A stretch of DNA of 64,000 nt from Isoetes taiwanensis (Eukaryota > Streptophyta > Lycopodiopsida > Isoetales > Isoetaceae). Under the pieces are notes generated by a model, which saw nothing but the letters and a program-made list of their open reading frames with translations, did not search any database and had not been told where the DNA came from. The DNA is taken from contig JAJEKV010000072.1 in assembly GCA_021234155.1 (NCBI GenBank), positions 2,292,436 through 2,356,435 on the forward strand, read 5' to 3'. Shown in pieces: positions 21,789 to 33,268 of the stretch. Each line of letters opens with the position of its first letter. The first letter of the stretch is position 1. Made by a program: the position numbers and the translations under genes.

Positions 21789-24100
21789 TTCATGACTGTC
21801 TCTGTAAAGCGTGGACCACAACCAACGCTAACATCATGGCAGACAAGAACTCCCAACGGACACTATCGTAAGCTTTGGCAAAGTCAACCTTAAGATAGGC
21901 AATGTCTTGACCTGTTCTCCTGGCCCAATAAAGGCCCTCATAAGCTGCGGCAACATTAGTCAAAATGTTCCTCCCAGGGATAAACCCAGATTGCATCTTA
22001 CTAATGGAAGAAGTCAACACCGGCTTCAACTTCTCTGCCAGGGCTTTCGCAATAATCTTATACACAGAGGACAACAAGGAGATAGGCCTCCAATCATTAA
22101 TAGTAGAAGGCTGCTTAACCTTAGGAATCAAGGAAATGCATGCGGTATTCAAGATCCTATCCATTTGAGAAGACTGCAGCAACTCAAGATACACCTGGTA
22201 CACAGACTCACCAGCCCACTCCCAATAAGTCTGAAAGAACTCCACAGGGATGCCATCCAGCCCATGACATTTACCCTTGGCCATGCACATACATGCCTCC
22301 GCTAAATCCTCTTTGGAGAGCTCCTGCTCCAAGCTCTCACGCTGGTGAGGCAGAATAGATGGCTTATTGGGCTTAACAGCCCCCAAAACAAGCTCCTACA
22401 TCTTCTGCTCATAGGGAAGAGTGCGCTGTGCGAAAAACCCTGAGAAATGAGCATGCACATACCTCTGCAAATCAGCGGGATCCTCCAAAGTCCGGCCATC
22501 AGGCAAAACAAGTGACGCCATAGATGTTGCATATCGCCGCTTCCTAGCTACTCTGAAGAACACCGACGAACTTGTGTCCCCCTCCTTCAACCAGGTAAGA
22601 GCCGCCTTCACACGTGCCTCCTGCACTTTAACCTGCTCCAGAGCAACAATACGCTGCAACACTGCATTCTCCCTAATGCCATCAGAAGGCTGCGCACGAA
22701 TCTTCTCCAACTCCTGATAGAGACCATGCAACTCCTGCCGCTCCTGCTGCACACGCTGCCTACCAAAGACCTTGGCAAAATGCTTCACCCTTGCCAACAC
22801 AGTCACCATATCAGACATACCCTTCAGAGATGAAAAGGTATCAAGCCACAACTCCTGGCACTGGGCCGAGAAATCCGCATCAGCCAGAAGCCGGGTCTTC
22901 AAACGGAACACCGTCCTAGAGGGCCGAGAGGCAACCGCACCCTGACTGGACAAAACCTGAGGGTAATGATCAGAAATGGAGGTAGACAGAATGTTACTCC
23001 GGCGCAAAGAGGGCACACCATCCAGTGCGCATGGGGAAGCATAGCACCGGTCATGCCTAGCATACGTCCGGCCCGCACCAATTGGCCTATTACAATACGT
23101 GAAAGACAAGTCCCCGAGGACCTCAATCAAGGCCAAATCCTGCAACAAACGAGACCACTGGTCCCTTTCAAACCCATGCACAACCTGGGTTCCAGAACCA
23201 GAGTGATTCTCTACTCGCTCTACCATATTGAAGTCCCCTAACAGCAACCAAGCGAGTTCATTAGAGGAAAAATGAGATCACATTTTGTCCCATTAAGGGA
23301 TGCTTAAAATGCCATGTCAGCTTTTTAAACTGTCCAATAAGAGAAGAGCTCCATTATATCTCATTCCAGTATTATGTGGCAGCCTGTAATTAATGCAGCT
23401 GCAACTAACTTCTGTAGTATCATTTTTTCATTATAACTTTTGATCCAGAACTCCGATTCAAAAACTTTTTGTAGCAATAGGTTCGTCTTCACAAGATCTA
23501 TCTAGTGATAACCCATTCATATATCTTTTACGATATAAATATATAAGAAATAAGCAAAAAATCATATTTTTTTAAGGTTAACGCATATGACCATATTGAA
23601 ATACATCATAACCATATATCATTGGAAAGATCTTTTCATTCCGCATCTAATGCAACAAACGCCGCAACATTTTGACAAGTGGATCAAAAGTTATGGAGGA
23701 AAAACAACAGCAATGAAGTTGTTGGTGCTGCATTAATTGCAGTTAATAGAGGGTAGCCATTCCATTGGAGGATTCTTATGGGGATGAAATGAGATCTCAA
23801 ATTTCCTCTAATGGCAACCCATCAAGGGCTCGCAACTTATTCCGGACTGTGGCCCATAAAGCACCCGCTGAGAAGGCTGATTAGGGGCACAAACATTAAC
23901 AATCCCCCACTCTTGCCCTCCCTCAAACCACTTAATTATTGCCCACCGACCAAACCTGTCTGCTGCAGAGTACGTGATTTGCACATCCATCCTCTAAGCA
24001 ATAAGAGTACCCCCACTAGTCCGTCCAGAAGAACAAGCAATAGAGGCAAACTGCCTGCCAAAGTACCCGTACTGGACTGTGTAGAGGCGCATATAAATAT
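21789..24100 (-). mobile_element. LINE ORF2 (endonuclease and RT start), truncated at both ends
   Basis: Minus strand. At 24100-23812 lies the start of an AP-endonuclease-like domain (RWAIIKWFEGGQEWGIVNVCAPN). From 23260 the same domain continues as ELAWLLLGDFNMVE with GDFN and SDHYP motifs. A linker follows, then 22386-21790 gives RT motifs: KCHGLDGIPVEFF, ISLIPKV, WRPISLL, KMQSGFIPGR and FAKAYDSVRWEFL. Frames 23247-22396 and 22386-21790 are in the same frame, separated by one TAG. The YADD catalytic block and everything 3' of it are absent, and the 5' end is missing too. A 550-bp element with inverted-repeat ends splits the endonuclease. L1-type; the closest match in the window is the ORF1 element at 41.6-42.9 kb, but linkage is not shown. 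Confidence 0.8.
23261..23811. mobile_element. 550-bp nonautonomous transposon with about 31-bp TIRs
   Basis: The left end (TTAGAGGAAAAATGAGATCA) and the reverse complement of the right end (TTAGAGGAAATTTGAGATCT) match over about 31 bp with a handful of mismatches. It lies inside the LINE endonuclease, whose sequence resumes on both sides. The target duplication is not certain: TA or AT would fit the flanks. It has no coding region. The interior contains TTTTGATCCAGAACTCCGAT, in a style seen in other MITEs. A Tc1/mariner-like (TA target) origin is possible. Confidence 0.7.
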
Positions 24101-24509
24101 AATGGTATAATTGAACTTTGTTGTGATAATCCACATTTAATTTAAGTGTTTCTGAAGGCCTAGCGGTATTTCGTCCCATATTTGTGCATTAGCGATATTA
24201 ATGCCCACTGGAATACCTATTCAGATGCGTCATTCATTTTTCTCTTCAAAGAAAAGTCTGGAGACAATTAAAAGTTGTATTGCTAGGGAATATTTGTATA
24301 AGCTAGACATTGTAGATCCTAACAAATTCTGCTTAAATCTTTTGCTTTCCCTTTTCCCCTATAAAACAACCACAAAACAGGGCTAGTTAGTGACAGAACA
24401 TAATCATTTCATTCCATTTAAAGGTTATCCTACCATTATTTTGCTCATGTACAAACTTATTCATCTGTACTCTATCATCATCATGCAGATGGTAAATATT
24501 TTTGGCAGG

Positions 24510-26610
24510 TTCATAGCTTTAAACATGCAAGGGATATGATAGGCTCAAGATCAATGAATCGGTTATCTTTCAGATCGTACGTGAACCACATGGCCTTGTC
24601 ATTTCTACTGCAATGTTTTTTGTAATATGCTAGACTTAATTGAACTTCAAAGGACAGGCATTTAACTACGTCCATGGACTCTCTACTCTCTCTCCATGAA
24701 TTGCCAAACTTCCTCCTCATGCTCAACACCCTTCCAAGATACCAAACCTTACGGTGACATAGATCCCCTTTTTTTTCTTAAGCTTTGCCTAGTTATGGTA
24801 CCACCATGTCTTCCACGGGCTCTTCAAAGTACAATGCACAATCAGCCTATCCTTCAGAAGCCATGGATTTCCATTCAAATGGCTCACTATGGTTGACTTG
24901 AAGATTCTCTTCCCTTCCATCCATCTCAACATGCCAAGATACATGAGATGGCTTTCTTCTTTCACATTCATCAATATTTCATCAAAAGCACGGCGTAACT
25001 CAGACCTGACCACACATCAGCCTCATTGACTACCTCGTTCCCTGATTCATCACCTTCAAGCTCCATATTGTCTTCCATAACATCGGTCTCATCTCCCAAT
25101 GTGTTAGAACTCACGTCTTTAGACAAACTACTTTGAAATCGATCTTCATATTTCCATAGCTCACTAAAACAACTACTAGTGCGCATGCATGTGATGCTGA
25201 CATCTCACACAATTCTTATGTAGCTTTAAGCCCTTCCTTCAAAGCTCCAATAATCTTGTCATCCATATCCACAACACTATAATCAGCAAGGTCACAATTC
25301 AGCACGTTCCCATCACTATCTACCTTTCTTTCTAACTCCTTCCAAATGTGCTTTTGCTTAACATGAGCTGCAGGAAATAAGAGGGTCATGGCAGCTTGAA
25401 ATTTGAAAATGTGATTCAAAGCAGATGCACTCTCCAACAAGTCTGCCCCATCATACAACCTTTCGTTATGTACTATGCCACCCATTTGAAGAAGAAGTTT
25501 TCGCACGCATCTGATCCTGTACACTCCAAAGGCAACTTAAAATGCCCAAATTTATCTCTGAAATACTTTATGAGCAGCATAACAAAATGACATGATAATT
25601 ACACATCTAGAAAGTTTTCCTGACTATGAAGTTCTTACTCAACGAATGTGTGTTATGGTTCTTCAACCATAGCCTGCGAGCCTGTTATGAACAAGGAAGT
25701 TAGAGTGATTAGCGACCTCCTACAATTGGAAAGAACAATTTAAACTAAAAGAGGCAAAAAGTATTTATACTCACCTAAAAAAAAAGGGATACCGTTGCAG
25801 CAGTCTTGACCCTTGCTCTCAAGTCCATAGTAGGTGACAAGAAGATGTCAATATATGCTGCCACAACTTCCAAATAGACTTTTGTCCCTAAACTTCGCAT
25901 TGGTGGCCCTGCAGAACCATCTCTCAGTTCGTCCAAGCATTGTTGAACTCTTCTAGAGGCAAGGCATTGAGCAGCCCTCCAGTTTTGCCTATCCTCGTGC
26001 TTCACATCTCCAACCTCTAGCTCATGCTTTCCTTGGCATAAGTCAAACACATGGCGTATGTCATTTAGAGTCACTGGCTCGTTCCCTAAATACAATCTTC
26101 TACTTGCACTATTCAAGGGATTACCAAGCTTCTTTCCATTGTGCACAAAAACTTGATCATGCAGCCTATACATATCATCGTTAAATGAGGCACTTAGTGG
26201 CCAGCCGACCCATGGTACTTCAAATATAGAGTCTTTTGCCTCCTTGGATGTATAATCCTCAAACATGCATGTTCTTCTCCTTGAATCTCCATCTGAGTTG
26301 TGGCTGATTAGAGGGCCAACAACCATTCTCAAGTGCACATTCCACAACTCTTGAATGTGACTCCACTGACGTCTGACTTCAAGGTGATCAAATCTATTGC
26401 ATGTAAGAATAATAGCAAGGATGAGCTTCGGCAGATTCCTATGCAACAGGTTTACAATTAGAACTCTTGCATAGTGAGAAATGACATTCTCATCGAAGAC
26501 CTTCACAATGACATTGTAGCCCTTTTCATTAGAGCCAACAAGGCATTCAAATGTGCCATTGCAAATATATCCTTCCTTCTTTTCATAAAATCCAAGCAAA
26601 CAGCTCTCTC
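24510..26610 (-). pseudogene. Unidentified multi-exon gene, 3' part
   Basis: The frame at 26599-25775 encodes a 274-residue segment (for example KEGYICNGTFECLVG, RQNWRAAQCLASRRVQQCL, YLEVVAAYIDIFLS). Further minus-strand frames at 25524-25216, 25186-24971, 25013-24789 and 24729-24511 could be later exons. I do not recognise the family. The 5' part lies on the other side of the Gypsy element at 26611-31763, and the frame is open right up to both insertion edges, so the two parts were one exon before insertion. It may be a host gene or belong to a large DNA transposon. Confidence 0.5.
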
Positions 26611-27121
26611 TGTGACGACCATACGGATATTTGTATCATACGAACATTATTAATACTCGTATGTATAAAAGACAGTCGTCACATAGATGCAAAAGATAAT
26701 TGCACAGAGCAAGGTTTGAACTCGCAACCTTCCAGTTGCGAGTCACACACATTTGCCAAGTGCTCTACCAATATTTATTAAAGACATTCCCTCATGTCTT
26801 TCTCATATGCGGGACTGTTCCCAGGAGGTTCTAGTATATTCTAGCACCTACATGCATGCGCGACACTTGGCATGATCTCATCCATTGGAGTGGTGCGATC
26901 CTGACCGTTGACCTACATATATAAGGAGGCATCTCCTTCTTGTCGAATCATTCCAGTTCAACGCCAGTCTTGAGCCTTCTAGGCATCTGTCTCATGTTCC
27001 TGCTTGCCTTCAGGCCATTGTACTCTTGATTCATGTTCATATATCATATTCTTTGCCGATCTTGGCGTATTTCTTGCATATTTTCCATATATTTTCCTTG
27101 TTTTCACGTAGGTTCATGACA
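26611..27121 (+). repeat. 5' LTR of the chromovirus
   Basis: Starts TGTGACGACC and ends ATGACA. It contains a tRNA-like block (about 26690-26775, antisense), a weak heat-shock-like palindrome (about 26829-26846) and a TATA box (about 26916-26924). Confidence 0.9.
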
Positions 27122-28950
27122 GTTTGAACTGGAATCCCTTACAGTTCTTGCCTGTTCTAATCCTAAGCATTTTTTTGCTCATATTTGATGATTTTATATC
27201 TATGGAGGAGGTTTCGACTTTATTACAGCAGGTTCAGCAGCTTGTTCAAGTATGCCAGCAGTTGCAGTTGGACAATAAAGAGTTTAAGGAACGTATTGTT
27301 TCACATGAATCTGCTTCTAGCTCGGGATTGAGGCTATCAGAGCCTAAGATCAGCCTGCCAGAGAAGTTTGACGATACTCGGTCCAAGCTCCGCGATTTTT
27401 TGAATCAGATCAGGCTTGTGATTTAGCTCCATCCTCATAGATATCCCACGGCCCAGGAACAAGTGGGGCTGATTGGTTCTCTTCTCAGAGGGCCAGCTCT
27501 AAGTTGATTTGCTCCTTTATTAGAGAAAGAAGGAGCCCCAGAGTTTTACTGCTTTCACTGCAGAGTTCGAGGCAAGGTTTGGAGACACCGATCGTTAGCG
27601 CACAGCCGTCAAAAACTTTGCAATCTAAGGCAAGGCTCTCATCCAACTTCAGTATATGCATCAGAATTTCGTCAAATTGCAGTAGATACTGCCTGGGATG
27701 ATGTTGCACTTCGAGATTGTTTTCGAAGGGGGTTACGAGAGGATGTGAAAGATATATCGTTGTCTATGGAGGACCTTCAGACTTTGGAAGAAGCCATCAG
27801 ATTTGCAGTTCGATGTGATAATCGGCTCTTCGAACGTAGGCACAAGAGACGTAGTCAGGTCTTCCCTATCACACAAGCGCCTGTAGCTATGCTTCCCCAG
27901 TCTCATCTGTAGAATCTAGCAGATCTGGACCTGAGCCTATGCAGATTGATCGGACAGTTCGAGGACCTTTATCTGTCGCCGAGAAGCAGCATCGGAGAGA
28001 GGCTAATATTTGCCTCTACTGTGGAGGAGCTGGCCATACTGCTCATGGATGCCCTGTGAAGCGCCCAAATCAGTCAAAAAACTTCAGGGGCCGGTTCGAG
28101 TAGTAAGAGTCTCTCATCAGTTGGCCGCCTTTTCTCAGACTCCTTTCACAGTCCTTGACATGTTTATTCCATCGAATAAGGTCAGCAAGGCATTCATCAT
28201 CCCTATATCATTGAAATCTGAGGTTGGAAGATTGGAAGCATTGGCGCAACTTGATTGTGGTGCAATTGCTCGCTTTATGGATAATGCGTTCGCCAGTAAG
28301 CACGCAATTCCTAGAAGCAAGGTTGAGCAACCGGGTTCTGTCGAAGTGATTGATGGACGAGAGATCTCCTCGGGTGCAGTCACAGAATGTACTACGCCTC
28401 TTCAGGTTTTACGAGGGAGTTTCTTGTAGTATCTCCTTCAATCTCATCGCTAGTCCACATGCGTCAATAGTCTTGGGTCTGCCCTGGCTCGAGCTACATA
28501 ACCCACAGATTGATTGGCGTACTAGATCATTTGGATTTGCTGGTTCTAGCTCTAGTTCTAGTTCATCTGCAGTTCAGGCCTCTACACCAACATCGACTTC
28601 GATCCGTGCAGTATCATGGGCCCCTGATTCCGTCCTTGCTGCTCCATGTGATGATTCGACTCTTGCCTCTGCTCCAGTTCATGCCCAGATGCTGACCATA
28701 TTCTTGATGATGTTCTAGCTCCAGCTCCAGTTTCTGTTCTTGCTCCAGTTCCAGTTCCTGCTTTTGCTCCTGGTCCAATTCTTGTTCCAGTCCTTGCTCC
28801 AGTTCCTGTTCTTGTTGCCCCTGCTACGTTCCTATTCCTGCTCATGTTCTTGCTCCTGCTTTTGTAGAGTCTTCTTCATGCCCTCAGTTTCGTATCTCGA
28901 AGATTTCTCTTTGCAAGTTCGATAAATCTAGAAGGCAAGATACAAGTTCA

Positions 28951-30179
28951 GTGTTTGCAATCCAGGTTCACCCGTCAGCTAGCTCGGCACCAGCGAAGTC
29001 TGCTCCAATGCTCCCAGACAAATATGGTGACTTCTCTGATGTTTTTGACAAAGTCAGGGCCAGCAAACTCTCAGAGCATCGTCCATATGATTGTCCTATT
29101 GATTTGCAACCGGGGACAACGTCGCCATATGGTCTGATATATGGTCTATCTCCTGCTGAGTTGAAGGTTTTGCGGGATTATATTGAAGAGAATCTAGCCA
29201 CTGGCTTCATTCGACATTTTCAGTCCCCTCAATAAAATCACAGTGCCGAATCGGTATCCACTTCTTCTGATCCTAGGGTCATTGGAGCAACTCCAAGGTG
29301 CGCATTATTTTACGAAGATTGATCTTTGGGGTGCCTACAATCTTATTCGGATTCGGGAGGGTGATGAGTGAAAAACAGCTTTTCGTACTCGGTAGGGCCA
29401 TTTTGAGTACACAGTTATGCCGTTTGGACTTACCAATGCTCCGGTTATATGCCAAACTTGAGAAGTGTCAGTTCGGGCAGGATAATGTGGAGTTCCTTGG
29501 CTATCGCATCACTCCACATGGAGTCTCTATGGACCTCGAAAAGGTCAGCACTGTTCTGGAGTGGCAAACACCTTCATTCGTTCGAGATGTTCAGTGTTTT
29601 CTTGGGTTTGCCAATTTCTATCGGCATTTCATTCGGGATTATTCGAAGGTTGCCCTTCCTTTGACACGCCTCACATTCAAGGACGTGCCATTTGAATGGA
29701 CTATGGAAGCGGAATCTGCTTTCGTTATCCTGAAACATGCTTTCACCACGGCGTCAGTTCTTGCTCATGCAGATCCTTTGCGCCCATATGTTGTCGAAGC
29801 AGATGCTTCTGATTTTGCGCTTGGTAGGATCATGTCACAGAAGGGGGATGACCATGAATTGCACCCAATCGGCTATCACTCACGGAAGTTTCAGGCTGCT
29901 GAAATCAACTATCCCATTTATGACAAGGAGTTGTTGGCGATAGTGGATTCTTTGGAAGAGTTGAGATGTTTCCTGGAGGGATCTCCTTATAAGGTCACAG
30001 TCTACACAGATCATCAAAATCTAGAATATTTTCAGTCTGCTCGAGTGCTCAACCGTCGCCAGGCCCGGTGGCATACTCAAGTATTATCCCGGATTGATTT
30101 CGTGATCAAGCACCGTCTTGGATCCCTCCAAGGGAAGCCTGATGCCTTGTCTCGACGCTCTACCTTGAGCCCAAGCTAG
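28951..30179 (+). pseudogene. Gypsy reverse transcriptase-RNase H region
   Basis: Part of the element 26611-31763. Recognisable blocks include the Gypsy RT entry text (EHRPYDCPIDLQPG), CQFGQDNVEFLGYRIT, FLGFANFYRHFI, and the RNase H text ADASDFALG and VYTDHQNLEYF. Treated as a fossil; not intact. Confidence 0.85.
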
Positions 30180-30384
30180 GTGATCCTGCATTTGACCAGC
30201 AATCACAAGTTATTCTAGGGCCTAATCGGTTCCAGATTATGAGGCCTCATGATACGGCCTTGTTAGAGTCTGTTCGAGCATCTCTGCTCTCCGATCCATT
30301 GGCTCAAGATGTATTCTCACACCTTGGCTCTGCATCATCTTCTCAGCAAATGCGATCAGACTATGATCGTTTTGAGGTTCAAGA

Positions 30385-31200
30385 TTGACTCATAGTGCTT
30401 CTAGGCTTCAGGTTCTCCAGGCTTGCCATGATTCACCTATGGCCGGACACTTTGGAGTAGCCAAGATGCTTGAACTTATTAGTCGAGAGTTATCATTATC
30501 GAGATGCTTTATCAGTTATCAACAGGATGATTGGGTCGATTATCTTCCATTAGCTGAGTTTGCCTATAATAACTCAGTACATGCTTCCACTGGCCAGACT
30601 CCATTCTTTCTAAACTCTGGTCAGCATCCTTATTGGTCCCTTAGCGTCGTTTGGCAGTGACTCGATCAATCCTAGTGCTGAGTCTCGACTTGAGAAGCTC
30701 CAGGCTCTTCAATCGGATCTTTAGCATCATCTTCACCGAGCACAGGATCGCTATCGGCATTATGCTGATTTGTATCGGCAGGAAGCTCCTATATTTCACG
30801 TTGGTGACCTTGTCTGGCTTCTTCGTAGGGACCTCCCTACCTCACGTCCCTGCAATAAGCTTAACTATCGTCGCCTTGGTCCTTACTGGATCATGGCTCA
30901 GATCAGCAATGTGGCATTCCGGCTTGAGCTCCCTCCAGCTGTTCGGCTTCATCCGGTATTTCATGTTTCTCTATTGGAATACTTACCCAGATCGCGTTCC
31001 TCCGCCGCCACCACCAGTAGAAATTGATAGTTCGAGGTTCGAGAGATTCTGGACTCCAAGTTTCTTCGTCGATGATTGTATTACTTTGTTGATTGGGAAG
31101 GTTAACCTGGGAGCCTGTCGAGAATCTGAGTAATGCTCCTGATAAAATTGCGGAGTTTCATCGATGTTACCCGGATAAGCCAAGTTTGAGTACTCTGGCC
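30385..31200 (+). pseudogene. Gypsy integrase remnants and chromodomain-like tail
   Basis: Frames carry integrase-end text (PLAEFAYNNSVHASTGQTPF), the GPY/F-like region (LGPYWIM, HPVFHVSLLEYLP) and a chromodomain-like segment near 31030-31130. Only parts of the integrase are visible. Fossil. Confidence 0.7.
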
Positions 31201-31321
31201 CCAGCTCCGAGGACTTGTCGCCGTCGTAAGAAATGGATGGTGTGACGACCATATGGATATTCGTTTTATACGAACATTATACCCGTATGTACAAAAGACG
31301 GTCGTCACACGGATGCAAAAG

Positions 31322-31410
31322 GATAGTCGCACAAAACAAGATTTGAACTCGCAACCTTTCAGTTGCGAGTCACACACCTTTACCAAGTGCCCTACCAATA
31401 TTTGTTAAAA
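31322..31410 (-). ncRNA. tRNA-like block inside the Gypsy LTR (also 26690-26775)
   Basis: On the minus strand, TTGGTAGGGCACTTGG (TTGGTAGAGCACTTGG in the other LTR) followed about 47 nt later by GAGTTCAAA gives D-arm/A-box-like and T-arm/B-box-like signals at tRNA spacing. A hairpin CTCGCAAC/GTTGCGAG lies between. No full cloverleaf closes. It is probably an ancient SINE or tRNA piece incorporated in the LTR before the two LTRs diverged. Confidence 0.4.
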
Positions 31411-31455
31411 ACATTCCCTCATGTTTTTCTCATATGTGGGGTTGTTTCCAGGAGG

Positions 31456-31473
31456 TTCTAGAATATTCTAGAA
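31456..31473 (+). promoter_or_regulatory. Perfect four-unit heat-shock element in LTR
   Basis: TTCTAGAATATTCTAGAA is TTC-nn-GAA-nn-TTC-nn-GAA, a textbook HSF binding site. It lies about 70 bp upstream of the TATA tract at 31541-31556. The 5' LTR has the same site with two units altered. Confidence 0.65.
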
Positions 31474-31540
31474 CCTATGTGCATGCGCGACACTTGGCAT
31501 GATCTCATCCATTAGAGTGGCGCAATCATGACCGTTGGCC

Positions 31541-31556
31541 TATATATATATATAAG
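31541..31556 (+). promoter_or_regulatory. TATA box of the Gypsy LTR
   Basis: TATATATATATATAAGG, matched by CATATATAAGG at the same place in the 5' LTR. Confidence 0.6.
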
Positions 31557-31768
31557 GAGGCATCTCCTTCTTGTCGAACCATTCCAGTTCAACGCTAGTC
31601 TTGAGCCTTCTAGCCATCTGTCTCGTGTTCCTGCTTGCCTTCGGGCCATTGTACTCTTGATTCTTGTTCATATATTAGATTCTTTGCCGATCTTGGCATA
31701 TTTATTCCGTATTTCTTGCGTATTTTCCACGTATTTTCCTTGTTTTCGCATAGGTTTATGACACTCTC

Positions 31769-32720
31769 TCGGAATCCAGCGAACAACACAGTCTCGTCCT
31801 CGACCATAATTGTTGGAACTTCATCCAAATCCAAATTTTGGTGTTGCATGTCTCGAGAATAGGTCTGAGCAAGATGCTTAAATATTTCTTTCCTGATACC
31901 AACTTTGTAAAAGAAGCTTTCTCGTGTGGAGCGCATCTTGGACCTGCAAATTTTAGAGAAAAAAATTTGTGCATTCTTCTCCCTCCCCAAATCTTTATTG
32001 CTTCAAACAATGCCTTTGTGGTTTATCTATATCTTCTTTTATGGCCAGATCTGATAATGTTTTGAGCTATGTCCCTTAAAAAATCCCACAAAGCTGACTT
32101 TCCACTAAATTTCCCTTGACGATGTGCCTCCAGTATGTCTTGGCGAAATTTGTTCACATCCTTCCTATTCATGGACTCCTCTAAACTTTCTCTTAGGGAT
32201 CTTTCTTTCATAGACAATGTAGTAATTCTCATTTTAGAAACCATTAATTTTGTTTTTAACTTTCTTATCTCATGACCAGCAGACCTAGCCATTTTCTTTG
32301 CCTCTATGCTATTCAGACAATTTGATTCAATACACAATTTATTAGTTCTAAATCCCCTTGCTACCTTATCATCAGTCTGTCTATGCACTCTCATATATTT
32401 TCCTTCGGAATAGCAGCACACAATGAACATTGATAATTTGTAAAAAGGTTCACTAGTAAAGCTGACCCTCTTGCACTTCATATGCCTAAATGAGCCAGTA
32501 ATTTGTATTACATCCTGCCCAACCACTAATCTATGCTGCAGTGTAGGTTCACAATACCTTTGTGAGTCCATTCTTAACTCATGCAGAAAGGGTCTTAAAT
32601 CCTTCACCTTATCTCCATACTTATATTTGTTTTAAAGCCCCAGCGCAGTAAAGCCAAAGACATTTCTGTTATCGAGCCAATAAGGGTAGTCACGTGAACT
32701 ATTACTTGATGACGCTTGGC
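31769..32720 (-). pseudogene. Unidentified multi-exon gene, 5' part
   Basis: The frame at 32607-32023 (extending upstream to about 32720 with SSRDYPYWLDNRNVFGF) encodes a segment with LRPFLHELRMDSQRY, a Lys/Arg-rich helical stretch and KSALWDFLRDIAQNI. After a TTTGCAG acceptor near 31955, a second exon (KMRSTRESFFYKVGIRKEIF) runs to the Gypsy insertion point. Its continuation is at 26610 on the far side. The family is not recognised; at least one in-frame stop near 32633 argues against a working gene. Confidence 0.45.
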
Positions 32721-32859
32721 TGCTCACAGATGGAGGGGTTGTTGCACCACAAAGAAAAGTAAAAATCAGCAAACATTATTAGTGTTTAAATTTTAGCTAA
32801 AATATGAACACTTCTATAAAATAAAATAGAGTGCACCTCTTGCATAAAAAGTCAAGAGA

Positions 32860-33268
32860 CTGCCTTGATGCGGGTCTGGTTCAGCCGACTTCTTGGGCCG
32901 CCCAGGAGTGCCATAGATGTGAGCGTGACCTTGGGTCTTTCTGGGCAAGATGTGCCCACAAGTTTTTATGATGCCTTTGTTGGTTTTTGCAATCGAAGGT
33001 GTTTGGCTGGAGCCGTGGCCATGGAGCGTGGTGCAAGGGTGAATTACTGGAACTGCCAGGCTATTTTCAGAGCCTGGTTCAAGAGCCCCAGGGCGTAGGC
33101 GTAGGCGTTATTGGGATGCTGCTATTTCTGCTGATGAGGAGGACAATAATTTTGAGGACATACATGATGCTTCTTATAGTGCAGATAGCCCTGATGTTGT
33201 GATACTTGAGCCTGGTGTGGATTATATCCCTGTTCACAAGGGTGATCGTCTGATGGCTGTTGGTCGAT
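32860..33268 (+). pseudogene. Unidentified gene fragment, part before LINE insertion
   Basis: A frame at 32865-33098 and, in another frame, RYWDAAISADEEDNNFEDI with PDVVILEPGVDYIPVHKGD up to 33268 suggest a decayed coding region. No domain is recognised. The LINE with its target duplication cuts in immediately after. Confidence 0.3.

Larger units (their letters stand above)
26611..31763 (+). mobile_element. Ty3/Gypsy chromovirus-like element, broken
   Basis: Two LTRs (26611-27121 and 31241-31763, both TG...ACA) flank an internal region, and CTCTC (26606-26610 and 31764-31768) is the 5-bp target duplication. Plus-strand parts in order: gag-like coiled region (about 27200-27430), protease-like region (about 28100-28500), a Pro/Val/Ala-rich linker, reverse transcriptase (from about 28950), RNase H (to 30179), integrase remnants (30385-30660) and a post-integrase region followed by a chromodomain-like segment (30770-31200). 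The order and the chromodomain place it among chromoviruses. It is clearly broken, with on the order of ten interruptions, and shorter than usual for the group. The LTRs differ at roughly one base in ten by eye, so it is fairly old. Confidence 0.9.
31241..31763 (+). repeat. 3' LTR of the chromovirus
   Basis: Same ends as the 5' LTR. GTGACGACC at its start pairs with GGTCGTCAC about 60 bp on (inverted repeat). It carries a perfect heat-shock element and a long TATA tract. Confidence 0.9.
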
